Origin: Solen grandis
Taxonomy: Eukaryota; Mollusca; Bivalvia; Adapedonta; Solenidae
Direction of reading: 5' to 3'
Length of the DNA stretch: 64,000 bases
Assembly (NCBI GenBank): GCA_021229015.1
Contig: CM037785.1
Span: 44,352,543-44,416,542 of the forward strand
The position numbers and the translations under genes were made by a program. This document shows positions 46,460 to 58,000 of the stretch, one piece after another; within the stretch, counting starts at the first letter, position 1; the number at the start of each line of letters is the position of its first letter. The notes below the pieces were generated by a model. It saw only the letters and a program-made list of their open reading frames with translations, did not search any database and was not told the DNA's origin.

Positions 46460-47700
46460 GTAAGAGTATGTATATGTGTGAGGTTATCAATATAAATTTA
46501 ATACGACTGTTTATTTACTGTCATTCACATGAAAATGGGATGCACATTTAACCAACCCCCATATCATAATTCATCTTCATCATTATAAGAGACTGTTTTT
46601 TAACGTTTTTTCTCAATCGCTAAACCGAAAGTAGAACAATATCAAATTACAGGTACTAACACGCTCCGTGATCGGTTTATCCGTCAAATTATGTCTTAAA
46701 TATGAAGAATAAGAATTAAATGATTGAATAATAAATAAAACTGTATATTATTTCAGAGACATACGTGCGTATGTCAAGAATTGCGCATAAAGATTAACAC
46801 ATTTCAGATGTATATCCTAAATTAAACTAAATGTTTATTTATCCGAAATATATTCAACTTAGCAATGTATCATTTTCATGTTTTCATGTATCATTTTCCT
46901 TCAAACAGGACAAAGGATCATAAAATTAAATCGTTGAATAGGTTTATGATATTATTTTAATTTGATAAACGGATTATTATCCAAATGATCAACAAAATAT
47001 AAAATTTATATACTACATGGTAAGCTATTATTTAGTTTGTGATTTAAACTTTCAAAATACCTGTGAACACCCTTATCATGTTTATGCATTCAATCTATGT
47101 CTTTAATTTCATTATGCCTTATTCTGTGCTTTGTATATGACCATGTATTTAAGTAAAATATATTTTTAACCGTGGATTTGCGATTAGTCATTGACCGTGT
47201 AGTTGTGTGAAACGAGTTATATTGTAATACATGTACATGAAAGAAGAAAAAACTCTCACACACAATATTGTACAAATATCGTTCAATGAAGTGGTTCTGT
47301 GTGAACGCGCTTTGGGATCCGACGTACTATGGGGTCTGACCCGAAAGTGCGGTCGGTCTAACGCACTTTGCAGTCAGCTCCGAAAATGGAAACAAAAGTG
47401 CGTTGATATGTCCTATACAAATCATTGACATGGATGATCAACCATTACGAACATTTTCCAACTGCAGGACACCATGATCATCATCATTATCACCCTCTTC
47501 TCCTCTTTCTCATCATCGTTTAATTGTGTTTGCCATGGTCATTGTCTTCACAATCAGCTTTAAATATAACAGATGTATTATTTACTCATAATCATTACAA
47601 GACAAGTACAGCACATCACCGTCATTGTACTATATCATTATCATTTTAGACTGCAAAGGGCATGCGCATGCGGAAAGCTGGCTTAATTGATTGTGTGTTT
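46460..47700. other. Intergenic, nothing recognised
   Basis: No gene seen. The block 47310-47400 is more GC-rich, with related CGCACTTT/GTGCG motifs, but has no clear partner. Confidence 0.45.
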
Positions 47701-47705
47701 GTTTG

Positions 47706-47905
47706 TTTGTTTGTTTAGTTTAACGTCCCACCGACATTATCATTTGGAGACGATGTTTACTTTAGAAAGATATAGTGCTGCCACACTGCAGTATCACAAT
47801 GTAGACATGTGACATGATACCACACCGAGTCACATTATCCGGACAACGGGCCAACCAGTCCTGCATCTGCCTTATATGCTGAGCGCCAAGCATGGAGGCT
47901 ATAAC
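47706..47905 (-). repeat. tRNA-derived SINE family B
   Basis: It shares TTAACGTCCCACCGAC, then GATATAGTGCTGCCACACTG and GGCCAACCAGTCCTGCATCT, with the other family B copies. Confidence 0.75.
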
Positions 47906-48313
47906 AGTAAATAAATAATAAATAATCAGAACTGAAAAATGTATCAGACAATTTACCAATTATAGTAGTATACGGGTCTCTTTTGGGTCAAGACTGCGCA
48001 TGCGCAGGAGAGACGTCATAGGATTTTTCGCGCATGTGCGACGGCCATAATGGTTTCTATATTTAACATGACATCATCGTTCTAATTTTAATACACATGT
48101 ATAATTTTTTCTTTTTACATAATCACACTCTCACTATTTTTCTATCCACTTATAATAGCTTATCTCACTGAATGGTTTTGCTTTTGTGTTGGCAGTTTTA
48201 ATAGAACCTTTGAGGACCTTGTTGTCAAAGAAAACAAACACATTTTTATCTGTTACTCATTTTATTTTGAACCTTTCACAAATACAATTCGTCAAACGTT
48301 ATTTCTCGTAGTC

Positions 48314-48896
48314 TTATCCATAGAACGTTGAATTGGCCGGAATTCCTGGTGGTCGAAATCTTTTGTTTGATTTCGCAGTAGAACTCGTATTCTGACGTTT
48401 CAAAGAAGTTGTCCCTCTTTCCTTTGGTGGAGAGTCTTGTTTACTGAGTTCTGATTTGGCCATTTCGACAGCTTGTGCCACAGGGATAACAAATTGAATA
48501 GTCGGTACTTTAGACGTGCCACCAGTTTGTATTTTTTCCAAATCTATCTCTCCGTGACCAATGACCTCATCGAACCAATGATTGTATTTTTTCAATACTC
48601 GTTTGATCACTTTCTTTTTATTATCTGAATCCAAAATTTCTCGAAGATTTTTCTGTTGAACAACGCTTCCTTCTAGTTATGCTGCTGTTCTCAGAAAATC
48701 CATATACATTCGCATAAATTCTTTTTTATCGTCTTCAAAGACAAACTCGTAGGCTTTTGAACGGGCTTTCTGTTCTGAGAATCCTTCATTTTTATATTTG
48801 TAGTATTTTTCTCACCGGCTTTTGGGGATAAAGGTTGGAAATATTCCCATACGTCTTCCATATAGTCTTGTTCATCATTAGAATTTTTATCATCAG

Positions 48897-48928
<32 letters not shown>

Positions 48929-49010
48929 CTGGTGATCTAATCTGGACGGCCGACTTTACCTTTAGGCTCATCTTCATAATTTTCAGCTTTTCTTTTCAGC
49001 TCCACTAGAC
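48314..49010 (-). pseudogene. Polinton-associated unknown protein, decayed
   Basis: On the minus strand an Asp run (from an ATC microsatellite at 48899-48928) leads into YMEDVWEYFQPLSPKA. After a shift comes KYYKYKNEGFSEQKARSKAY, then a stop near 48680, then an open frame to 48314 (KKVIKRVLKKYNHWFDEVIG ... PPGIPANSTFYG). It is hydrophilic with a basic C-terminus. I do not recognise the fold. It lies downstream of the packaging-type ATPase on the same strand, so it is probably part of the same element. Confidence 0.5.
48899..48928. repeat. (ATC)n microsatellite
   Basis: About ten ATC triplets. On the minus strand it encodes poly-Asp in the decayed ORF. Confidence 0.9.
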
Positions 49011-49276
49011 ACCATGCCCTGATATGTTTTTGTAAGTTACCAATGTCCGAAAACATCGAACCGCAGTCGTCGAAAGAAATCATGGTGTTTTGGAAAATCT
49101 CGGCTGGTACAGTTTCCTGTCTCTTTATGTCATATGATGGTTCTACAATCTGTTTCTCTTATAAATTTCATCACATTTGTGCGCATGCGCAGTGAAGCCG
49201 GTGTAAGTGGCTTTAAAACTACGAGCAGATATCCATAGGGATGACTAACAGCATTTTCAAAAGGTCTAAACAGATT

Positions 49277-49955
49277 TTAGGGGTTACTGGGATACATTTG
49301 TCGGGCAAAGGTCATAACCTGTTGTTTGTCTACGGGGTTGTTAAATAACACCAGATAATGGCAATTTCGTCTCTGAGAAGGATCTTTTGGCAGATTTTGG
49401 TTGAGACCGATGACAGATAGATTTTGATGGTGGCTACCTTCCGTGAATAAATCGGTCACTCTTTGGTCCTTCACCGCTTCTGTAGACATGTCATCCAATA
49501 TGATCACATTTCTTACTCTCCGTATCCAAAAACTCGTCCTTTTCTAAATTCAATGGCACTCCTTAAATTCTACTTCCGGAAAAAACGTTTCTTTGTATTT
49601 CGTCATACAACGGTTGCCATCTCTTTTATAACCAGATAATACGTTGTGGAGTGTAGTAGTTGTGATACGAAGTAAGTTTTTCCGCAAGAAGTTGGTCCGC
49701 TGAATATTCACGCAAATAGATGTTGAAAAACAAATTCCTGACCATCAGTCAATGCTGAAGGAGGCACTTCCTGAACCTTCTTTTGTGTCTGAGCTCCCTG
49801 ATATTCATGAGCTCCAAGAGCTCCACGAGGAGGAGCTCCCTGAGCTCTTTGAGCTCCAAGAGCTCCATGAAGAGGAGCTCCCTGGGCTCTTTGAGTTCCA
49901 AGAGCTCCCTGAGCTCCGAGAGCTTTCTGTGCTGTTGGAAACCAATGTTCATTAG
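49277..49955 (-). pseudogene. Polinton-like packaging-type ATPase remnant
   Basis: The frame starts with a Gly-Ala-rich low-complexity stretch (repeats of GGAGCTC), then EFVFQHLFA, a stop, and a Walker A motif GPTSCGKTYFV. The middle is frame-broken (49500-49650). The C-terminal half is open (49507-49277): a Walker B-like MIILDDM, then LFTEGSHHQNLSVIGLNQNL and NCHYLVLFNNPVDKQQVMTF and ARQMYP. This order fits the FtsK/HerA-type packaging ATPases of Polinton/Maverick elements and related viruses integrated in invertebrate genomes. At least two stops or shifts make it inactive. Confidence 0.7.
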
Positions 49956-50036
49956 AATGTGTGTTCTTCTTATGGCGCTTCAGGTTAAAGCCTAGTAAAG
50001 TTACTCAGGCACACCCATACCCTTATAGCTTTCCTT

Positions 50037-50404
50037 TTCTTAAGGCTTTGATCTTGTTTCATGGTATTTCAAATAGGTTTCACACATCTCTAGATCCGGC
50101 TCTGAAAATCCCTCATCGTAGTAAGGACATTCATGAAATCGTCCATTTTGTAGGAGAATCGACCAGCAAAACGAACATTGAGTATAACATCTTATTCCAA
50201 ATTTTGTACAAATCCTATATATCAAATCATGCTGAATCTCCACATTGTTAAATTCCACGTTGTTAGTCTGAGTGTCAAAACTTGTAAGACTGACACGATT
50301 TTCGTGTTGTCTTTTATACCCTCGAAGTTCACACTTATGATTTTATCATTGAATGACGTCATTTCCGGTTTTGCCACCAATGCAATGCAATCTATAGACA
50401 CCAA
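50037..50404 (-). pseudogene. Unknown protein of the Polinton-like locus, frameshifted
   Basis: Two open frames join through one shift near 50260. The upstream frame reads SIDCIALVAKPEMTSFNDKI, then SVNFEGIKDNTKIVSVLQVL. The downstream frame reads HDLIYRICTKFGIRCYTQCS, then FCWSILLQNGRFHECPYYDE. The Cys/His spacing (CYTQCSFC, HECPYY) suggests a zinc ribbon. It lies upstream of the ATPase on the same strand. No family recognised. Confidence 0.4.
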
Positions 50405-50419
50405 GATGATGTAAATCGG

Positions 50420-53400
50420 TAGAGAAATAACTGAGATATGTCAAGTAATCTATTTTGTAGACAACATTTGAATTTGGTGCCATTTTGACACTTTGAAGGT
50501 CACGTGACATTTTTCAAACGCTTATTTCTCGTGAACGAATAAAGATAACCCCATAAAGTATACATTTTTGGAATCGGCTAGACGAGATCTTTCGAATGAT
50601 ACCCATATTATACAGTTTAGAATGGAATAAAAATTTGGGGTTTAAAAAAACGCTAAACGGCCATATTTCAAAATCATTCAAAAATCGAATCGACAAACCC
50701 AGGTTCAAATAAAAGGTTTTACCTTGCTCTAACGTTTGGTGAAATAAAATAGACAAGTGTCAGTGTAAACGGTTGCATAAAATGAGAAACATTCATTTAA
50801 TTCCATTCTCGGTTATAATCAAATCAACATTTAAATATTGATTAATAATAATAAAATAATAATAATTATGATAAAATAACTTACATATGATAAGTTACGT
50901 CTGCACAAAACTTTTCCAAATATACTCAACGACATTTTTGAAAAACTGTGTAAGGGTTTAAAATATTGATTTTCTAATCCAGGACCTTCCTAGTCATTTC
51001 AAAAGGTTTAGGGATCCGTGTTTATCTTAAGATAGAATCATTAGATAAAGCGTCCACTTTTCTAAAGGGTTATTCACGGGTTATTCACAGACCCCTAAAA
51101 AAGAGGGACTTTTATAAACATGTTAAGACTTGTTCATTCGTGTTTTAGTGCCTTTGCTAGCAATACCTGAATTTCACCTTGCCTTTTTTTAATAAATGAG
51201 TTTGGGTTACATCTGTGGTCTAGTTGCAGCATGCATGTTAAGCTGTATGTCAAAATAGTTTGTTTTACAATGAAGTTCAGTAATGTCGTTATTTTTGATG
51301 GATGGTACGGGACCATACCACTTTGGTGAGTTATATATGTGGACCATATCCCTTTGGTAAGTTTTTTTTTTAATGTTTTCTTACATTTGCATTCTATCTG
51401 AGTCATGAAAAATTTGTATTTCATTTTATTAGATCCTCAAGCTGTTGTAAATTTCATTTCATGTAGCAGTTCTTGTCATTAAAATACTGGTTTCAGTATG
51501 TTGGTCTGTCCATCTTTCTGTCAGTGCCTCTATCAGTCCATTTCTCTGTTGTAAATGTAATTTCTTAACGCTATATTTCCATAACCCCTAACCAAAAGTG
51601 AATAAAACTTTTAAGAATTGTTTTACCAATAAAAAAAATAAAGCCGAAACATTGCAAATTGAGTACTTCGTTATATTTATTAGAAAATGTGGTGATAGAC
51701 AATGTGATATCCGGTCTTAGTAAACACACCAGACATCGGGTACTTGTAAAGGGATTAAGTTTTGACATGCGACTAGACCATTGTTAACGCACCTGGTCTT
51801 TGTAATTGCCTCTACAAAAGAGACACATAGTCGCAAAATAGTGCCAAGTCAGTAGTTGTACACAAAGGTAATTGTTCACACATCCGCTCCTAAAATCAGT
51901 ACCTCTATTGATCGATAGCTAAATTAGAGCTTCTATTGTTAACACAGGTGGTGTTTGGGAAACAAGTTTGCAATAGTTGTACTCGAGTCATTTGAAGATA
52001 GAACGTTGAACAGAACACATCGTAAAGGTAGACTGAGCATTTTAATTACCGTCTAACCTCGCTATTCCGATAACCGTTGAACCGAAATCCTCTCTATTTC
52101 GATTTTTTTTTTCGGTCCCGATTTTTCTCCTATAAAATTCAACTAAAATAAAATGTTTAATCCGATTTTCGCTATTTCGAAAAAAATCCTATTTCGAAGT
52201 ATTTTTTCGGTCCCGAAATCGCAATTTATGCACATTTTTCAATTGTTAAATCGAAGTCAAATTTTCAGTCACTTTTCGTACTTACCCGGATGAAAAACAG
52301 ACACGCTTATTTTGCGGCGTCGTTGTGAAAGTTCAGGTAGGTTTTTCACACCTTTTACAGGGGAGGGTACACTGTCGTGTGCCCGACTGGATATCTGGTT
52401 ATTGCTAATTGATGCCTGAGGGGTTGATTAAGGTATTCCGACTCTAATAGTGATGTCTTTGAAACAGCAAATGGTTATTATTTCTAGCAAGTATGTGCTA
52501 TAACTCACTTATTTTCAAATTTTCAGCCAGATTTACCGTCTGATTCAAATTTTATTCAAAATTGAAGTTTACAACCCTTGATCGCCAAATTGACCAAAAA
52601 GTCCGAGCACCATATCAGACAAATATAAGTATTTTTCCTTATAAAAAATAAAATAATAAAACAAAACTTGTACCTGTGAGTTGCTTTTTAATCGTACAAA
52701 ACAAATATATACACATAATATTCACCAGACATAGTATACCGGTGTTAGAACAAAATATATGTTGCGGGTGGACTTTGGAAAAAGAAGAAAAAAACACAAA
52801 TGCTAAAAACATAACTAAGTTTTTTAATTTCTTTGCACTGAAGAATATTAGTGCAATACATTATAAGCACATACAAATTATCTAGGACATCTAATGAATA
52901 GAACAGCAGATTATCAAAAACTTTTACCGTAAGGATAGTGAAAAATTGAAGTTTGAAGTTTACAACCCATCATTTTATTTATCAAGCAATTTTCACAAAT
53001 GAAACTAATAAAAGTTTGCTCAATCATTCAATGTTATTATTTTAGCTAAAATAACCTAAAAATGAAAAAAAGTATATCCAAAGATTGATAATTATGTGTA
53101 AAAAAGCAAATTAAATGACCAAATATATGGAATTTGAAGAAAATGTGCATTCTTTTTTATTTCCGAGTCGACTAAAATATATCGACCAAGGTTGATAAAC
53201 ATCAAATTTTTTATGCCACTAGAATTTTAATTTTCTGAATCAATTCAATAATTTAATATATACTTTATAACAAATTTCATAATTTACATAAGCCAAAACC
53301 CCATTACACACAAATTATCTCTGCTATGAAGACTATTTCAGATGTACATGTACACCAATGTCTGATCATCTATATCTAATCAAACAAAACAGGTTTTAGA

Positions 53401-53640
53401 ATATTATCAAAGACTATTCATTTGTGCCTGCTCTTCAAAATACATAGTACTCAGTTTTGTAAAAATACTAATATTCATAAGTGTTTTATCATTACATATG
53501 AATATGCTTGAACATAAATCTTAGTTTGAAACAAAACATTTTTTACAAGACTACATAATCCAGACCCACTTATAAATTTCTTCATACTAGAAAAATGGAA
53601 AGGAATTGTGATTTAATCTATTCAGAACAAAAGAAAACAA
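50420..53640. other. Long intergenic stretch with weak repeats
   Basis: No gene is seen. CTGTCC/CTGTCAG runs near 51500 belong to the CCGTCC-type repeat. At 52050-52220 the sequence CTCGCTATTCCGATAACCGT and the repeated TTTCGGTCCCGA motifs resemble a pogo/Tigger-like end, but no matching second end is found. Confidence 0.4.
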
Positions 53641-53647
53641 TGTTTTT

Positions 53648-53838
53648 AACCTTTTCCCTCATGCAAAAGACTTTAAAAAGGCTTATGCCAACAGCATAAA
53701 ACCATATCAGCATGCGAATACTCGCAGGCTGATCAGATTTTATGCTGTTCGCTGCTTCACAGTGGTCTGGAAATGAGGATTTTACAATTTAATTTGGTAA
53801 GGTTCTGCAGATCAGGCTTTATGTGTTATCTATTACAT
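53648..53838. mobile_element. Palindromic MITE, degenerate copy
   Basis: It shares AACCTTTTCCCTCATG, then ACAGCATAAAACC and CTCGCAGGCTGATCAG, with the copies at 58406 and 63763. The right end is lost. Confidence 0.75.
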
Positions 53839-54643
53839 TGTTTTGAAAAAATCTACCAGTTTGGGGATCACAGATTCCAATATCCGTTTTGCTGCTGTAA
53901 CACGTGGTTGGCCCTCAGAGTTTTTCATTATGAAAGTATTTGTAAGGCCATCCTCACCATCACGCTTGTATATAGCTTCAAGGTGTCTCAAGTTCAAACC
54001 AGACCCTGCTATATTTTCAGCTGTAGGTGCTTTGCATATGGATCTTGATACAAGCACTGACAATGTTGGTAGATTTTTTGCTTTCTCCTTGTTGAACAAC
54101 ATGTTCATGCAAATAGCACTAACACTAAAACTTTGAGTCAATACTGTTTTGTTGTCTATGTCCAAATGGGAAACACTTTTGAAGATGAAAGATGGTCATT
54201 TTACTGATTTTCACATTTTTAGAATGATGAAGACCAAAGAGATGTTTCCCAACATTTTTAACGACATGATTTTTGTCAAATCTCTTTTTTAGATGGATAT
54301 TTAATCTGTTTTTTACTCTAGCTATGAGCGTATTGTCACCATCTCCTTCAACATATTCTATCGGAGTTCCTTCATCTTTCAGTTCTTGAACACCTTTCTC
54401 CCCACTAACACTTTCCATCAGTTTGGCACTCCCACGATGGTTTCTAACACACTGGTNNNNNNNNNNNNNNNNNNNNNNNNNNNNNNNNNNNNNNNNNNNN
54501 NNNNNNNNNNNNNNNNNNNNNNNNNNNNNNNNNNNNNNNNNNNNNNNNNNNNNNNNTATATCAAATTTAACTACTTGGTAAAATGAATCAATTAGCTTTT
54601 TCCAGTAGAGGCGAACAAAAATCATTAGAGATGTGAAATTCAA
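53833..54643 (-). pseudogene. Mutator-like transposase fragment interrupted by a gap
   Basis: Downstream of the N run the minus strand encodes QCVRNHRGSAKLMES, then GDGDNTLIARVKNRLN and HVVKNVGKHLFGLHHSKNVK, a pattern I recall from the Mutator-like transposase domain of invertebrates. After a frame break near 54140, the frame 54165-53833 reads ICKAPTAENIAGSGLNLRHL, then EAIYKRDGEDGLTNTFI, and stops. Residue order in the two blocks suggests a rearranged or shuffled copy. It is partial and inactive. Confidence 0.5.
54457..54556. other. Assembly gap (100 N)
   Basis: Exactly 100 N, inside the Mutator-like fragment. True size unknown. Confidence 0.99.
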
Positions 54644-55064
54644 AAAGATAGGTTTACCATATAGAAGTAATGTATCAATTTTTGACCATCAATCCCAAGT
54701 GTAACCTTGTCCTTTGAGCTACATATCTAGGTCAAGCATCTGCACACTGTCTCATCAGGCTTAACAATTCTATAACATTAGCTCATTGCATGAACAAATT
54801 ATGGTCCAGGCAAAGAGAGTCTCAACAGCCACCCAACTACACATCAACTGACCTTTGTGAAACTAATAACCCAATTACTGGGAAAGGAGGGGGGCACAAT
54901 GAAACAGAACATGCCAGATTGAAATTTTCAAAAAATCCACATTTAAATATTGAATATCACATGAATTTTTGTGAAAAATGGTTTGTTTTTTTTTAAAATA
55001 AAATGTCATTTGAAAAACTTCTTTCCCAGCCCAGTTTTTCTGTTGGACCTGATGTTCAACTTAC

Positions 55065-58000
55065 ATTATAACGACTTGACATCATCTCTGAGAGGAGATC
55101 ATCACCCATTGGTCGGATTCTCTGCTCCTGAAATGGAAACATGTTGGAAACTGTAATCAATACTGTTTTGTATTAAATGGTTTTACATGGGTGGAAATAT
55201 AAAATTCCTTCTTGTTGCTTCTTTCCAAAAGTGGCAATAAAAATTTGAAGTACATACAAGCAAAACACTTTTAACAAACAATTGACCTATCACCAAAACC
55301 ACTGTAATCTCTTCCAAAGGAAATGTATAAAATATTTACATAAAAAAATATACTGAATGTTAAGTGCCTGTGAAATAGTTGTCCCACATAAATAATGTGT
55401 CACCCATGTCACCAAACACAGTGTATCCCAGATCCAAAAGTTATTGAAGAAAGAAAAATGCTGAAAGCAATGCTCACATGCATTTATTTTTCTAGGACAT
55501 GTCCAGCTTTTCATAGGTTTTTTTGTTAAAGTAACTTAAGGCGATCTGGCAAATATCTGTAATTGAGGGTTTCTTTTTTATTTCTACAACTATACAATAC
55601 AGAGAAAGCAAAATGTTTTCCCTCTGAACACAGCTCTAGAACCCTCCTTACCTCCTGGTCCCTGGAACTGGACTGGCGTGTGGAGGGAATGTTGCTATGG
55701 TAACCAGCGCTGCTGTGGCGACTGGCATCTGTCACGTTTGACCTTCTCCCATCGTCACTGTCACAAAAACAACATATCTATTTTCTAATCTTTAAAACAA
55801 ATATTACCTTACAATTTCAATCCTTTTTCTAGACTGAGATTAAATATAATTAAATGTATTTTTCAGAATAGTGAGAAAAAAAAGCCTAGTTTTTCTTAAA
55901 TTGTGACTTTTTCCCCTCAATATTCTAAATCTCTATACTAAATAACAAATTATTGCTGTTTTTAAAAGCTTAGAATATGATGAACTGAATTTCTTTATTA
56001 TATCCTACTGAAAAAGAACAACAAAATATTTCTTTGGTCCCATCTCATTACAGGGAATTAAAAGAGATCTCGTTGTTTTTCACTATAAAGAGAACCAGTA
56101 AAATATAGAAGTCAACTTGAGTATCAACCTTTCTGTGCCACTACTGCCATCCCCGCCCCCTCCTCCATCGCCAGGGACGGGAGAGGAGACCACATCCCCC
56201 TCTGCAGACTGGCGCTGGGTGATGGGTAGCTGTCCGTCTGTCTGTCTGGATCTCTCAACCTCACGTCCCACCAAACCTGGGTAATGAGAAGACATTTAAA
56301 TATACCAATCAAATGAGGAAACTGAATTTGGTGGAAAATTCACTCATAGATTTGAAAACATGAACTTGGAACATAATTTAAGGAAGATTCCTAAATTAAC
56401 TACAGCTGTCGCATAAGGTGACCTATACCCCTACTACGGCCCCTAAATCAACAATACAAGAAGATACTGAATTTTACTTTGTGTCCCTGAGCTATAATAA
56501 TAAAGGATGCTGTATAAAAGGGGAATAGATTAGAAGTCCTTGTCACTTGCATCGACATACAAATACCAATATACCATGTACCCAACTCTGACAGCATGTT
56601 CTTCAAAATCTTCATAATCATCTTTCAAAGAAGGTAGCAAGTTTAGGTAGCAAATACTTGCTACCTGCCTAAAATGTTAATTTCCAAGTCTGTTAGGGAT
56701 TTGTGACTCCCCAAAGTGTATAACAACCTACCGGGTCGTGAAGTCTCCTGGTCTGATGCCTCTCCTGCTGCTTCATGCCTCATACCCTAAACAGACAGAT
56801 TATTCACACACTATTATATTGCATCAGGGGTTTTCTTAAGTGGATGCCCACTTGCCAGTGCCGGGTTAAAATCACTATGGGCAAGTGATTTTACAAAGAA
56901 GATAGCCCTGCGGGCAAGTTTTTTTTTTTTTATTTTCTATAGTATATCAGGGGTAAAATGCTTGCAAATTGTGTTGATACATATTAACTAAAATTCACCT
57001 TAATATTACAAATATTTAGTTTTAAACCTTAACAAACACCAACTAACTTTAAGATCGGGCAACCTGTTTTCACTGGGGGCTAGTAAATGTTCAAAGTAAC
57101 TTGCCCCCTGGACAAGTGAAAGTCTAATCCTTAAGTAAACCCCTGTGCATAGGAATAAAAGCCTTACAAGATACATGGTGATCAAGGGCATATCTTTTTA
57201 ACCAAATTTGGGATAGAGCCATAGCCTGTTGTGTTCATTTAGGTCTATTTAAGCACAAAACTCAAATGAAATTTTAATACACTGAAAAATGTTGTTAGCA
57301 TACTCAATACTAAACAGCTTTTACAAAGTAAACTACCATTTTTTTCTGAAAGATTTATGTTAAGAAGAAACAAAATTCATAAGTTTAAACCTAACTTGAC
57401 TTGGGCCTTCCAGTCCTGGAACTACTCTTATATGCTGGGTGCCAAGCACAAGTAAGCTACACCAGAACCATTTTCTAATGACTTATGGCCATGTATTTGA
57501 TTATTGTATAATTATAAATATAGTACACCGCCATACACAAAACACAAGTCATAATGCTTATGGACTAATAATAAATCCAAACATTCGGACCAACCTTTCT
57601 TGCAAACTCCAGCTCATCTTCCGTGTCTATCTCACTTCCGCTGCCACCTGTCAAAAAAGGGCAGATCACTGTGTTTTACTTTTTTATAACATGAACTTAC
57701 TGATCTATAGATATCACCACAACTTACTTACCTAATGTTATTAATGAAAGTGATGAAAACCCCCATCCATCCCTACACCACTCAACAAGACATTAAACAT
57801 TTACATTGAATAAAATGAAAGTTGGATCAGAATGCAAGAAAACACTTACATTGAATAAAATGAAAATTGGATCAGAATGCAATAAAACACAATGAATGAA
57901 ATGAAAATTGGATCAAATGCAATAAAACACATGAATAAAATGAAAATTGGATCAGAATGCAATAAAACACAACTCACAAATACTCGGGTGAGCTAAAGAT

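Noticed and set aside
49752..49995. Plus-strand ORFs rich in Glu-Leu or Ser
   Set aside because: Antisense of the Gly-Ala repeat that is in frame with the Walker A motif on the minus strand.
52050..52220. Pogo/Tigger element
   Set aside because: One end-like segment only, with no partner end and no transposase.
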